Assembly: GCA_039621445.1 (NCBI GenBank)
Contig: CP154956.1
Span: forward strand, 93,002,648-93,066,647
Length of the DNA: 64,000 bases
DNA from: Euglena gracilis
Lineage: Eukaryota > Euglenida > Euglenophyceae > Euglenales
Direction: 5' to 3'
In this document: piece after piece, positions 53,751 through 62,634 of the stretch
Numbering within the stretch: the stretch's first letter is position 1
How the letters are laid out: each line of letters begins with the position of its first letter
The notes under the pieces: model-generated
Databases searched by the model: none
Told to the model about the DNA's origin: nothing
The model's input: the letters and a program-made list of their open reading frames with translations, nothing else
Translations under genes and position numbers: made by a program

Positions 53751-53923
53751 CCCCCTTCGTTCCGCTGGGGTCCCTGGTTTCGAAGCCGGCGGTGTGCACC
53801 GTCACACCAGAGTGCGTCCCGTACGCCCGGAAGGAGCCGCCCCCTCCCCCGGCGCTGGCCCTGCCACCGAAGCCCGAAACCCCACAGCCGCCATGGCAGA
53901 AAGGCTGGGAGTGGTGGGACGAG
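53751..53923 (+). CDS. Exon of a Pro/Trp-rich unknown protein
   Basis: The frame reads APFVPLGSLVSKPAVCTVTP, ECVPYARKEPPPPPALALPP and KPETPQPPWQKGWEWWDE. Third positions are almost all G/C. It stops in phase 0 exactly where the mobile-element terminus GCTTCTGTTTAAG begins; read on, TAA follows after three codons. The left limit is the TG microsatellite, which may act as the pyrimidine/T-rich tract before an unclear acceptor. Confidence 0.55.
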
Positions 53924-54190
53924 GCTTCTGTTTAAGGTCCTGTCGCCCCCCCCCCAAAAATGGTGGAGCTTTGGGCTGACTGGGAGGAGGGCATTTCCCC
54001 GGAAAAAGGGGGGAGTCTGGTTCGAGTCTGGTTGAGTCGAGTTCGTTTCATCTGCGCAGTGACCTCCCCGGTGGCCGCTATTGTGATTGGCAACCCCACG
54101 GCGCCGAAAGATTGGAGGACCGAGGCAATTTGCTGGTGGGTGTGCCCCTGTGGCTGATATGGCCCCTCCTGGGGTGGGGAAAAGAAGCCT
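53922..54190 (+). mobile_element. Element with AGGCTTCT ... AGAAGCCT ends between two coding blocks
   Basis: The left terminus AGGCTTCTGTTTAAG matches the copy at 1019. The right terminus GGAAAAGAAGCCTGG matches the right end at 26.97 kb. Removing 53924-54187 joins two phase-0 coding blocks (WEWWDE and PGPEGWMSGSG). The interior differs from other copies and itself contains a coding-like stretch (SPVAAIVIGNPTAPKDWRTE, 54062-54130), so an extra exon is possible. Confidence 0.4.
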
Positions 54191-54430
54191 GGGCCGGAGG
54201 GGTGGATGTCCGGGAGCGGCAGCCGGAGATCGCGGTCGGCGGATATCGGCAGCGACCGGGGCGAGGGGCCGCTGACGGCGTTGGAGCAGCGGCGGCGGTG
54301 GTGGCTCCAGTGGAGGCTGGACGGCATGCCCGGCGGAAAGGTTCCGAGAAGGGAGCCGCCAGCGAAGGACCCGCCCGACGGCAAGGTCCCGCACGAGCAG
54401 GCGACTGTTTCAGAGTGGCCCAAAATGGCC
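54188..54430 (+). CDS. Exon of unknown protein (PPDGKVPHEQAT)
   Basis: After AAAAGAAG the frame reads PGPEGWMSGSGSRRSRSADI, GSDRGEGPLTALEQRRRWWL, QWRLDGMPGGKVPRREPPAK and DPPDGKVPHEQATVSEW. Third positions are strongly G/C. The KDPPDGKVP motif resembles the DDKVPP repeats of the gene at 57.67-59.45 kb, so the two may be one gene or relatives. It fades into GGCCCAAAATGG repeats after 54425. Confidence 0.5.
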
Positions 54431-54599
54431 CAAAATGGCGGTGTGACCCCCTTAAAATGAGGTCCCTGTAACGGCCCGAAATGGCCTCAAATGGCCTAAA
54501 TGGCCTCACGTGAAAGAATTTTGTGGCCAGAGTTTTTTTTGCCTGATCGGGTATTTAATTGCCACATGTGTATACATTTCCTTCAAGTCAAATTTGAAA

Positions 54600-54665
54600 C
54601 AGAGCCCCTATCATCCTATCCTCCTATCCTCCTATAGTGATCCTATCCTCCTAGCCTCCTGTAGT
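54600..54665. repeat. CCTATCCT tandem repeat
   Basis: Six TCCTCCTAT or TCATCCTAT units. Confidence 0.7.
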
Positions 54666-55089
54666 GAAATGGAAAAGGAAAGTTTGACGGGAGTAACAAA
54701 TTGCGCTTCTCTAAAAAGCCCGAAATATTTTTTTAAACAAACATCTGAAACCACGTCTTTTTATGTGTTGGCTGGTTTGGTGATGGTGCAAAGATGCCAG
54801 TAATCAATGCTATTTCTGAGATATTCCGATTTTTTTCAAAATATTGTCAAATAATAATTAAATTAGTCAAGAAATATTTTTTTCACCCATTTTATTTTGT
54901 TAACCGTCAGTGTTGCAGGGTACGCTGCAGCAGAGCTGGCTAGGGCACTGCTGCACAGGGCGGTGCCGTGCCAGTGTACACACACCATCACCATACTGCA
55001 TGGGCTGGCCGAGGCTTTGGGGCTTGGGGTTGGGTATGATGCACAAAATTGGAGGTTTACAAAAAGTAATGCTTATATTGTATGTCCAA

Positions 55090-55150
55090 AGATCCCCCCT
55101 ATGTCTAACGACCACCCTCCCTCCCGCCCGGTCGGAGGACACCTCTTTGA
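55090..55150. repeat. ATGTCCAACGACC-family element, one end
   Basis: CCCCCTATGTCTAACGACC and CCGGTCGGAGGACACCTC without a matching second end. Confidence 0.5.
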
Positions 55151-55659
55151 AGGTTTATATTTACTTATTTGATGGAAGCTTTGTGTAAATTCCTAATTAT
55201 GAGGCTTGAGAATTTGAAAGTTGAGGTTGGTGATTCCTATTTTTGTGATAAAAATTTTTTTAATTCGTGGAAAAATTGTGATAAAAATTTTGGGGTGGCA
55301 ACACAGCGAGTTGAAAATCCCCACCACCCTGCGAAAAAGCGATCTTTTTGGGCCCAAAACGAAGGCTTTACTGATATTGTTGAACATCCTCCTCATGGAT
55401 CAACTGAGACACAGAAAGAATGATCATCTCTGAACACAGAAAGACGCATCATCTCTGAAGTTGGGATGACCGTCACAACCAGTCGCCACACAGAAATCCC
55501 AGTGCCAGAAAAGGCCAAAGGTGGCCAAAAAGACCAAAAATAGTCCAGAATATCCATAGGTGGCCAAATGGCCAAAGATGGCCAGAAGTGGACAAAAAGG
55601 GACAAAAAGGTTGATTGTGGCCAAAAATGGCCTGAGTTGGCCAGATGTGGCCAAAATTT

Positions 55660-55760
55660 CCAGTCACGCGCAGTCAAGCCCAGTCACACTCAATCACACC
55701 CAGTCACGAACCCCACCTATGGGGTCCTCAAAGCCAGTCACGCTCTGTCACACCCTGTCG
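55660..55760. repeat. CAGTCACNC short tandem repeat
   Basis: CCAGTCACGCGCAGTCAAGC followed by more CAGTCAC units; preceded by GGTGGCCAAA units at 55510-55650. Confidence 0.6.
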
Positions 55761-55874
55761 CGGGGGGGGGGGGGCTTAAAAATTCTCGATTCGTATCGCA
55801 AATAACACAAGGGGGTTGCGATATCTCGCATAATAGCACGCCCCCCAAATGCAAGATCAATTCCCAGCCTTGTG

Positions 55875-55980
55875 CAGCCCCCGGGAAACTGTCCTCTGCT
55901 CCCGTGCTCGCTGACCTGTCTTTATAGGGGCCTGACCTCTCATCTCCTCCCGCAATCGGTGACACTCTCCTGGGGGTAGG
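55875..55980. repeat. GGGAAACTGTC-family TIR repeat, short
   Basis: CCCCCGGGAAACTGTCC, GCTGACCTGTCTTTATAGGG and GGTGACACTCTCCTGGGGG. Confidence 0.55.
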
Positions 55981-56111
55981 TATTTTTCGAATCACCATGT
56001 TCCATAACGCATAATATTGCAGAATGGGAAATATTTACAAGTGCTCTCCGACAGTTTCAGTTGTCTCAAAGAAAGGGAAGGGCGGTCCTTCAGAGAAGGT
56101 ATTGTTTATTT

Positions 56112-56394
56112 GGCAGCCATACTCTAAATGGACCCCCCGAGGGGGGTCCATTTAGAGTGTCCAGGGGGTCAAAATAGTTTTTTTGTGTTAATGATGGAAT
56201 AGGGTTAGGTGCGCGATTTAGGGTTAGGGTTAGGCCTAACTTATAGACGGGTGTTCGGTGTACAAGTTAGGCCTAATCCTAACCCTAAGTCGCGCACCTA
56301 ACCCTATTCCATCATTAACGCAACAAACGCCTTCCCCCCCCTGGACACTCTAAATGGACCCCCCCTCGGGGGGTCCATTTAGAGTATGGCTGCC
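56112..56394. mobile_element. Foldback MITE, GGCAGCC type, copy 2
   Basis: TIRs GGCAGCCATACTCTAAATGG and complement. Perfect 8-bp target duplication GTTTATTT on both sides. Each end contains a hairpin of CTCTAAATGGACC with poly-C/poly-G. The core is about 95% identical to 15007-15292, while the terminal hairpin sequence differs. No coding capacity. Confidence 0.9.
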
Positions 56395-56735
56395 GTTTAT
56401 TTTTCCGTTAGGGACAGGGCAGTCCTCAAGGAACGGGAAAGGCTTTTTATTGAGCTAAGTTTTTTATTCTCAACCGCACCCCCCTTTCGGCCAAATGGCT
56501 GCCAAGGGCCAAACTGGGATTTGAACGGAGTGGGAAATCAAACAGTCGAACACGGGCATTTTTTTTTGCTGTTTTGGGTGGATGGGCAATGGTCCAAGGA
56601 TGTGAGGAATCAATTTGTTTCCCGATGTCGACCTGTGTTTGCCGGCACATGCCAAATTTCCTTGCCCATTTTCCTGCGGATTTTCATTGAATGTGCTGGG
56701 ACAGCGGAGTTTTTTTTCCTTTAAGGACTGCCCTG
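56395..56735 (+). repeat. GGATGGGCGATGG-family element
   Basis: GGGACAGGGCAGTCC, GGGATTTGAACGGAGTGGG, TTTTGGGTGGATGGGCAATG, GATGTCGACCTGTGTTTGCC and TTTTCATTGAATGTGCTGGG. The foldback MITE is inserted at its left side. Confidence 0.75.
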
Positions 56736-57025
56736 GTTAGGGAACACCCCTGAAGGACCGCTTTTAGGCCTGAGGGCCGGCCAAGGAGCCGATCCGGGGG
56801 TCGAACTGTTCAAAAACTTAAAAAAAAAAGTTCACAAACACATTTTTTGCTGTTTTGGGTGGATGGGTCATGGCCCAAGGATGCCAGAATATCACCCCCC
56901 CCCACCCCGAAGTCAACCCGTTTTTGCCAGAAATCGGGCCATTATTTTTTTCAGCCGTCATTCTGTGGATTTTTCTTTGGATGTGGAGGGACAAGTCTTT
57001 TTTGCTCTAGGACTGCCCTGAAAAG
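56736..57025 (+). repeat. GGATGGGCGATGG-family element, tandem neighbour
   Basis: GAAGGACCGCTTTTAGGCC, CGATCCGGGGGTCGAACTG, TTTTGGGTGGATGGGTCATG and CGAAGTCAACCCGTTTTTGC; directly follows another copy in the same orientation. Confidence 0.75.
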
Positions 57026-57111
57026 GGGTTAGGGAAAGGGATTAGGGTTAGGGTTTGGGGTTTGTCCGTTGGGAAAGACTTGGTGGAAATCATTTGACAT
57101 GACTTACCTAC

Positions 57112-57272
57112 CCCCCCCCCCGGGAAACTGTCATGCCCGAGAACCTGTCAGGGTCCCGCCCGGGAAACTATCAGGGTCCCTGGTACCGGCCAACCTGTCA
57201 GTATAGGAAGTTGTCACAGTCCCCGGTACTGGTCAACCTGTCGGGTGACAGTTTCCCGGGGGGGGGGGTAGG
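57112..57272. mobile_element. GGGAAACTGTC-family TIR element
   Basis: Poly-C GGGAAACTGTCATGCCC on the left and GGTGACAGTTTCCCGGGG on the right. GTCAGGGTCC occurs between. Confidence 0.65.
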
Positions 57273-57479
57273 CCTAAATTTTGGCCTGGTGGCCTACATT
57301 TTCAGCGAAATCCTACCCCTGATTTCACCCCTATACCAAACCCCTAACCCTGTTCCTAACAAGTAGCTTAACTCTATGCCTCGAACAGTTTTTCCATACT
57401 GCACGGTCGCGCGAAAACGCAGGCAAATTTAGCTTCAGGCCCTCTTGTTCTGGGCAAGCGGGGGGGGGGGGGTCGGACC

Positions 57480-57531
57480 TCCCCAACTCAACTACTGGGC
57501 CCCCCAGGGGGCCAGTGATTTGTGGCTGCCA
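57480..57531. mobile_element. Remnant right end of a GGCAGCC foldback MITE
   Basis: ACTACTGGGCCCCCCAGGGG followed by GTGGCTGCC matches the right hairpin of copy 1. No left end was found nearby. Confidence 0.45.
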
Positions 57532-57666
57532 TTTGATCTTCCGTACATGTATAACCCCCATGAGGTTTTTGAAATCCCTCCCAAATGAAAAGCCAGGCCT
57601 AAAAGGCCGCCTAAAATTGCCTCAAATAACGTAAAGTGGGCAAATTTTTTTGGGCCTTGACTGCAG

Positions 57667-58647
57667 GCGTCTGATCACAATGTGCCGTCCGAAAACAAGG
57701 ATACACCTGATGACGAGCCCGACGTCAACTCCGATGACAAGGTGCCGCCCGAAAACAAGCCTGATGACAAGCCCGACGTCAAGCCCGATGACAAGGTGCC
57801 GCCCGAAAACAAGCCTGATGACAAGCCCGACGTCAAGCCCGATGACAAGGTGCCGCCCGAAAACAAGCCTGATGACAAGCCCGACGTCAAGCCTGATGAC
57901 AAGGTGCCGCCCGAAAACAAGCCTGATGACAAGCCCGCCGTCAACTCCGATGACAAGGTGCCGCCCGAAAACAAGGATACGCCTGATGACAAGCCCGACG
58001 TCAAGCCCGATGACAAGGTGCCGCCCGAAAACAAGCCTGATGACAAGCCCGACGTCAAGCCCGATGACAAGGTGCCGCCCGAAAACAAGCCTGATGACAA
58101 GCCCGACGTCAAGCCCGATGACAAGGTGCCGCCCGAAAACAAGCCTGATGACAAGCCCGCCGTCAACTCCGATGACAAGGTGCCGCCCAAAAACAAGGAT
58201 ACGCCTGATGACAAGCCCGACGTCAAGCCCGATGACAAGGTGCCGCCCGAAAACAAGCCTGATGACAAGCCCGCCGTCAACTCCGATGACAAGGTGCCGC
58301 CCGAAAACAAGCCTGATGACAAGCCCGACGTCAAGCCCGATGACAAGGTGCCGCCCGAAAACAAGCCTGATGACAAGCCCGACGTCAAGCCCGATGACAA
58401 GGTGCCGCCCGAAAACAAGCCTGATGACAAGCCCGACGTCAAGCCCGATGACAAGGTGCCGCCCGAAAACAAGCCTGATGACAAGCCCGACGTCAAGCCC
58501 GATGACAAGGTGCCGCCCGAAAACAAGCCTGATGACAAGCCCGACGTCAAGCCCGATGACAAGGTGCCGCCCGAAAACAAGCCTGATGACAAGCCCGACG
58601 TCAAGCCCGATGACAAGGTGCCGCCCGAAAACAAGCCTGATGACAAG
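57667..58647 (+). CDS. Exon encoding 17 near-identical 18-residue repeats (DDKPDVKPDDKVPPENKP)
   Basis: The acceptor TTTTTGGGCCTTGACTGCAG is followed by G. After ASDHNVPSENKDTP come 17 units of 54 bp (two have 60 bp ending KDTP). Main variants swap DVKP for AVNS. The product is Asp/Lys/Pro-rich, without hydrophobic segments, and surely disordered. It could be a wall, matrix or scaffold linker protein; that is a guess. The exon ends in phase 0 at GATGACAAG/GTCCCA. Other frames are also open because the unit is 18 codons, but the flanking exons share the DDKVPP pattern only in this frame. Confidence 0.75.
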
Positions 58648-58950
58648 GTCCCAGACCAAGCTTCTTTTTAATGAAGTTGGCACCCACCGGGGGGGGGGGT
58701 GCTATGGGCAGGCAGGGGGGTAGGACATTTTTGACCCCCCCTGAGGGGTGCAGGGTTTTTGGGGTGGGTGGCATCATAGCACAACTCCTGGCGCCGAAGG
58801 TGCTGGGGCCCGAATTGGCCATTTTCAAAGGAAATTTGCATGGGCTGGCAGCAGGCACTGGGGTCCAAAACCGACCACCCCCCCCCCCGCCCTGCCCAGC
58901 ACCCCATAGCAACCCCCCTTCCCCCCCCCGGCAGGGTTGGTAAAAAGAAG
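58648..58950 (+). other. 303-base intron composed almost entirely of a mobile element
   Basis: GT donor inside GTCCCAGAC (58648-58656) and AG acceptor inside the element terminus AAAAAGAAG. The element (58657-58953) has imperfect TIRs CTTCTTTTTA / TAAAAAGAAG and belongs to the CTATGGGCAGG family. GTGCCAGAC at 58954-58962 is the second copy of the target, differing at one base. Confidence 0.7.
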
Positions 58951-58953
58951 GCT
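58657..58953 (+). mobile_element. CTATGGGCAGG-family element acting as an intron
   Basis: The internal order matches other copies: GGTGCTATGGGCAGGCAGGG, a GGCATCATAGCACAACTCC block, GGCGCCGAAGGTGCTGG, GGCCATTTTCAAAGG and GGCAGCAGGCACTGGG, then CACCCCATAGC and AGGGTTGGTAAAAAGAAG. The two ends are inverted images of each other. Confidence 0.75.
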
Positions 58954-59028
58954 GTGCCAGACAACAAGATGCCGCCTGATGACAAGCCCGACATCAAGGC
59001 TGATGACAAGGTGCCGCCGGGCGGCAAG
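58951..59028 (+). CDS. Second exon of the PPENKP-repeat gene
   Basis: It reads AVPDNKMPPDDKPDIKADDK then VPPGGK, phase 0 on both sides, ending at GGCAAG/GTCCGG. Without the inserted element the frame would be DDKVPDNKMPPDDKP, a natural continuation of the repeat. With the intron spliced as inferred, Ala and Val replace a single Val. Confidence 0.7.
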
Positions 59029-59338
59029 GTCCGGCCCTTAGGTTCATTTAGCACCTTTGTGACTCCCCTCGCTGGGGAGATGGTGGGTGGGTTTGAGAAT
59101 GTGCCGCTGAACTCCCCTGGGGGTCGAGGGCGCCATGGTCCAGTCCGGTCCCGACAAAGGCACGACCGGAAATAGTTTTGGGGGTGGTTTGGTGGGTAGG
59201 TCGATTATTTTGGGGCAGGGTGTGGGTGGGCGGGCGGGCGGGTGGGTTTTTTTTATTGAAAAAGAAGGCACAGTGGGTGGGTGGTGGGTGTGGGCCAGGA
59301 CAGAGTGCCCCTGTCCCCCCCCCCGGTCCCTAAGTGAG
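59029..59338 (+). other. 310-base intron
   Basis: The donor is GTCCGG and the inferred acceptor is CCCCGGTCCCTAAGTGAG. The interior is G/T-rich with GGTGGGTGG runs. The T/C tract before the acceptor is CCTGTCCCCCCCCCC. The acceptor choice rests on phase and on the repeat pattern resuming. Confidence 0.5.
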
Positions 59339-59449
59339 TCTATGCTCCCACCTGATGACAAGGTCCCGCCTGCTGCAAATGTCCCGCCAGACGACAAGGT
59401 CCCACCCATGGAGGAGAAACTGCCTGAGAAAGATGATTTGTTAAAGTAA
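59339..59449 (+). CDS. Terminal exon of the PPENKP-repeat gene
   Basis: It reads SMLPPDDKVPPAANVPPDDK then VPPMEEKLPEKDDLLK and TAA, with the same PPDDKVPP repeats in degenerate form. The exon keeps phase 0 with 59028. A decaying repeat at the end of an array is typical. Confidence 0.65.
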   Translation, partial: SMLPPDDKVPPAANVPPDDKVPPMEEKLPEKDDLLK

Positions 59450-59639
59450 ATTGGAAGGCCAAGTTATGCAGGGTGTCAAATTAATGGGGTGGGTGCCCAA
59501 CATTGGCAATTTTCTCCTAATTAAATGCCAACTTGCCGATTTTTTTTGCCTTTTTTAGTGTTCATGGGTGCCAGCGTGGAGATGCTTGCACCAGGTTGGC
59601 GTGATTCTTTCGACCGCCTGGCAAAATGGTGTGCAGTAA

Positions 59640-59868
59640 CCCCCCCCCTAATAGAAGCACGGGTACGCGTATAGCGGACCGCCGCCTCCAGCGGCGGGGA
59701 GTGCGCTTCTATTTGGACCCTAGCTGCGCGATTTTTGTTGATTTTATTTAGAAATTCTATAAAAATGGGGGGTGCGCTTGTAGCGGACCGCCGCGTTCGG
59801 CGGCGGGAGGTGCGCTTTTATTTGGACCTTGCGCTTGTAGCGGCCCCGTGCTTCTATTAGGGGGGGGG
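59640..59868. mobile_element. TIR element, CTAATAGAAGCACGG type
   Basis: Poly-C CTAATAGAAGCACGG on the left and CCGTGCTTCTATTAG poly-G on the right. Two internal copies of GCGGACCGCCGC-type palindromes occur. Related phrases at 42.69 kb. Confidence 0.7.
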
Positions 59869-60275
59869 TTATTTTTGAGCGTTCATTATTTTGTTTTGAA
59901 ATTGACCCGATTTCCAGCAAGCAGATTGATATCTTTTTCCTTTGCGTGTGATTCTTTGGACGTGTGAGAACATGAGTCTCTGAAGCCTATCTTGCTTCTC
60001 TTCCCTTGCCTTTGTGTGATAGGCAGTGTTTCCGCACCAACGTGCATCTGCCCTCATTGTGGCAAGGGGATTAGACCAATATTGGACAGGTCGCCGCCTG
60101 TTCTGTAATGTGTGGACCTCTCCATTTCGATGATGAGGACCGCTGTGGTGGATGTTTCAGGTTTAAATTGCCCGTTAGATTGTCATGTGACCTCCCCATG
60201 TCGAACACCACCCCCTGGTCGTCGAATGGAAGTTAGTGGGATTACGAAAAGGGTGGGTTAGTTAAGAAATGGTCA

Positions 60276-60309
60276 TCTCCTGCACACACACACACACACA
60301 CACACACAA
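60276..60309. repeat. (CA)n microsatellite
   Basis: About 14 CA units. Confidence 0.9.
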
Positions 60310-60672
60310 AGGTCAACGTCGATGGCGTGCTATCCAAGATTGACTGCAGTTTGGGGTCTCCACTTTTCTTTTTGCGTGGGCACAGACATCACCATCAATG
60401 GGGGCTTCGGTGTTAAATATTTGACCAAAAATTTGAGAGCAAAACGCCCCCCACATAGAGAACCCACTTTAGGGGCCATGGAGTTCTGCCTGATTTTGGA
60501 ACCAAGGGGCTCTATGTTTTTGTCAGAAATTTCACCGACCCAAGGCTATTGTACACATCACGTTCATTATAAATGGCAATTTGGATGCGTTTTTTAACAA
60601 AATTTCAGTTCAACTGGAGTTTGAAATCTGTCTCAAAAAAACAGCATTGTCAAAAAAATAAGTGATGGAAGC

Positions 60673-60990
60673 TCACATGCGACTCCAAGAAAAATGTTCT
60701 TTTTGTTGCATCCCCTTCAGAAGGGCTGATTCCACTTCATCGCAAAATCTAACACCACTGAGGGGGTTCCATATTTGGGGAGGGGGCTGCATATTTAGGA
60801 TGCGTTTCAGCATATATTGTGTCAACTCCCAATGCTCTCTAATTACACACTCTGTTAAACCTCTGGCATTTGCCATTCTTCTGTCACATGCTGCCATAGA
60901 AATCAGAGAAACATCAAAAAAGATTGTCTTTTCCCGCTCTTTGATGAGCTCCCACATAAGTTGTCTCAAACAAAGTGTGTTTTCAACCAA
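60673..60990 (-). CDS. Possible minus-strand coding segment
   Basis: The minus frame of 105 codons reads LRQLMWELIKEREKTIFFDV, SLISMAACDRRMANARGLTE, CVIREHWELTQYMLKRILNM and FCDEVESALLKGMQQKEHFS, which is markedly protein-like and helical. The plus strand is also open (123 codons) but Ser/Ile/Cys-rich and less convincing. If real, it is the main minus-strand exception in the window. It could be part of a transposon; no signature motif. Confidence 0.35.
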   Translation of the reverse strand: MVENTLCLRQLMWELIKEREKTIFFDVSLISMAACDRRMANARGLTECVIREHWELTQYMLKRILNMQPPPQIWNPLSGVRFCDEVESALLKGMQQKEHFSWSRM

Positions 60991-61069
60991 AGTTCAGAGA
61001 CCCACCCGCATTTTTGAAACACCAGCCTTCTGAGATTTTTTTTAATGCAATCCTTGGAACCCGCACCAT

Positions 61070-61260
61070 TGGTTCCTTTTTTACAACTCAACAGAAAAGT
61101 GTCCCAAATTATTGATGGCCAAGGAACAACGCTGACTGGCGTGGAAGAACACCGCAAAGATGTGCAAAGGTCGCTTCCAGAGGGCGAGCCCCTGCCCTTA
61201 ACGCCTGCCAGCGGAAGTCCCTCGGTGAACACCTCCTGTGACCCCATCCTCTGGCCAGAC
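61070..61260 (+). CDS. Exon candidate upstream of the duplicated module
   Basis: The frame reads LQLNRKVSQIIDGQGTTLTG, VEEHRKDVQRSLPEGEPLPL and TPASGSPSVNTSCDPILWP. GEPLPLTPASGSPSVNTSCD may be a third, strongly diverged relative of the repeated exons at 61807 and 63517, because GGCGAGCCCCTGCC and CCTCCTGTGA occur in the same order. Confidence 0.4.
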
Positions 61261-61399
61261 ACAGCAGGGTTCTGCTCATGGACATCACCCTCCCCCCTAA
61301 ATGCCAGGCAACAAGCAAAGCTCTCGTTTTGCAGCGTCTCGTGTTTTCAATTTTTTCCTGGCAGCTGGGCATACCGAAAAGTGTGATTGCATTATTGTT

Positions 61400-61582
61400 G
61401 GACCCCTTCAGGTCCGTGATTCGTGGCCCCTAGACGACCAAGCACAGATAACAAGGCACCCAGACCAGCAGCAAGGAAAAGTCAGATGGGGGAGTATGTT
61501 CGTGGAGAGATGTGCAGTCGAGGGGGGGGGGCAAAAATATTGTGTGGTTGAGGACATTCCTGAAACAGACGCCGCTGTGCAG
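61400..61582 (+). CDS. Exon candidate(s) before module A
   Basis: VRDSWPLDDQAQITRHPDQQ (after CCCCTTCAG) and GSMFVERCAVEGGGQKYCVV then EDIPETDAAVQ read in one frame that continues into module A. Boundaries are unresolved. Confidence 0.35.
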
Positions 61583-61735
61583 TCGACCCCGGGCAGCACC
61601 GACCAAGCCACCCAAGCCAGGGACCTGCTTCTTCTCACAGAAACTTCCCCCCCACCCACTGTGTTGGCCAACAGTTCCAAGGTTCACCAATCACCTGCCC
61701 CCCCCCCCCAACTGATCACAGGACCTTTTCAGGAG
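61583..61735 (+). CDS. Module A, first exon (STDQATQARDLLLL)
   Basis: It begins after CGCTGTGCAG and reads STPGSTDQATQARDLLLLTE, then SPPPTVLANSSKVHQS. It parallels ENGGSTDEATQYRAPLLLN at 62992, and the CAG sits at the same place in both. The donor is uncertain: GAG/GTATTG at 61735 is the best-looking site but is out of phase with the next exon. Confidence 0.45.
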
Positions 61736-61806
61736 GTATTGTTTGCGTTGTGTTGTGTATTGGCTTGTGTTGGCTTTCTGCCCAATCTTCCCCTCCCTTC
61801 AATCAG

Positions 61807-61945
61807 GACAAGAACCCAGCGACGCGAGGGTGACTGACCCCTGCCAATCGACCCCGCTGCCTCACGACACGGCCCCTACTGTGGCGGACGCCTCCTGTGG
61901 GACCGACCCGAAGCCCCCGGTCAGCGAGGAAAAGGCCGCGGCGGG
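61807..61945 (+). CDS. Module A, second exon (SDARVTD...PPVSEEKAAAG)
   Basis: After CCCCTCCCTTCAATCAG it reads QEPSDARVTDPCQSTPLPHD, TAPTVADASCGTDPKPPVSE and EKAAAG, ending in phase 2 at GG/GTTTGG. It is nearly identical to the end of the exon at 63517. Thr/Ala/Pro/Asp-rich and probably disordered; function unknown. Confidence 0.7.
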
Positions 61946-62206
61946 GTTTGGCCCCCCCCCCAACATTGTTTTCAGGATTCTGATCACGAATTTGTGGGAA
62001 AATCCAATTTTTTTTGATTTTTGTGTCTGGTGGAGGTCGAAAAATGCGGATTTTTTTTCTGACCGGGACCCGCTCAGGAAACTGTCTCTTGCCTCTCTAC
62101 CCGCTGGCCTGTCCTCATGGGGACCTGTCTCCTACCTCTGTCCCCCTGCCCCAAACCATATGGGCCACTGGTTGTACCCCATACGTGTGGCAATCTCGTG
62201 TTCCAG
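61946..62206 (+). other. 261-base intron, enlarged by a GGGAAACTGTC-type insert
   Basis: The insert (about 61957-62150) is homologous to 52.80-53.03 kb, including GGATTTTTGTGTCTGGTGG, GGAAACTGTCTC and CTGGCCTGTCCTCATGGGG. Subtracting it leaves about 70 bases, the size of the equivalent intron in module B. Confidence 0.65.
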
Positions 62207-62264
62207 CGTCACGAGCTTCAGCCTCCCTATTTTGGTCGCCGGAAAGGTGGGGGAAACATTTTGA
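62207..62264 (+). CDS. Module A, third exon with premature stop
   Basis: After CGTGTTCCAG it reads VTSFSLPILVAGKVGETF and TGA. The module B copy continues past this point; one extra base in A (TTTTGATGCT against CTTGAGGCT) explains the stop. Module A is therefore truncated, or its last exon is bypassed. Confidence 0.55.
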
Positions 62265-62339
62265 TGCTACCCATCCCTGCAAATGGGATCGTTTTCCTCA
62301 CACGCCCAGACGCCCACAGACGCACACCATACCATCGAT

Positions 62340-62610
62340 GTGACTGACTGGTTTTTTTCGGCGGGGGGATTCACTTTTTTTTTTACTCCGAGTCACCTGG
62401 GGGTAAGTTTGGTCAGAAAATACCCAAACGGCCACCCAGAACAAAAGGCCCAAAACAATGGCCAATTTTATGTATTTTTGACTGACATGGCGCTTATTTT
62501 TAGGTCATCTTTGGCTGAGCGTCCAGAGTGAGCGACCCCCTCCCCCCCCCCCCCGCTGCTGCGGAGGGGATCGATTGGTAAAGTGACCGACTGGTTTTGA
62601 AAATGGAAAT
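62340..62610. repeat. GACTGACTGG repeat block with inverted ends
   Basis: GTGACTGACTGGTTTTTTTC, GAGCGTCCAGAGTGAGCGAC and AAGTGACCGACTGGTTTTG match the blocks at 4.09-4.18 kb in a shared order. Confidence 0.5.
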
Positions 62611-62634
62611 CTACCTCCGTGGGTTGATAAGCAT

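Noticed and set aside
56190-56320. TTAGGG-like strings suggesting an internal telomere
   Set aside because: They are a few units inside the core of a foldback MITE with inverted copies, not a tandem telomeric array.
57622-58723. Other open frames over the 54-bp repeat array
   Set aside because: Only the DDKVPPENKP frame is continued by the degenerate repeats in downstream exons with matching splice phases.
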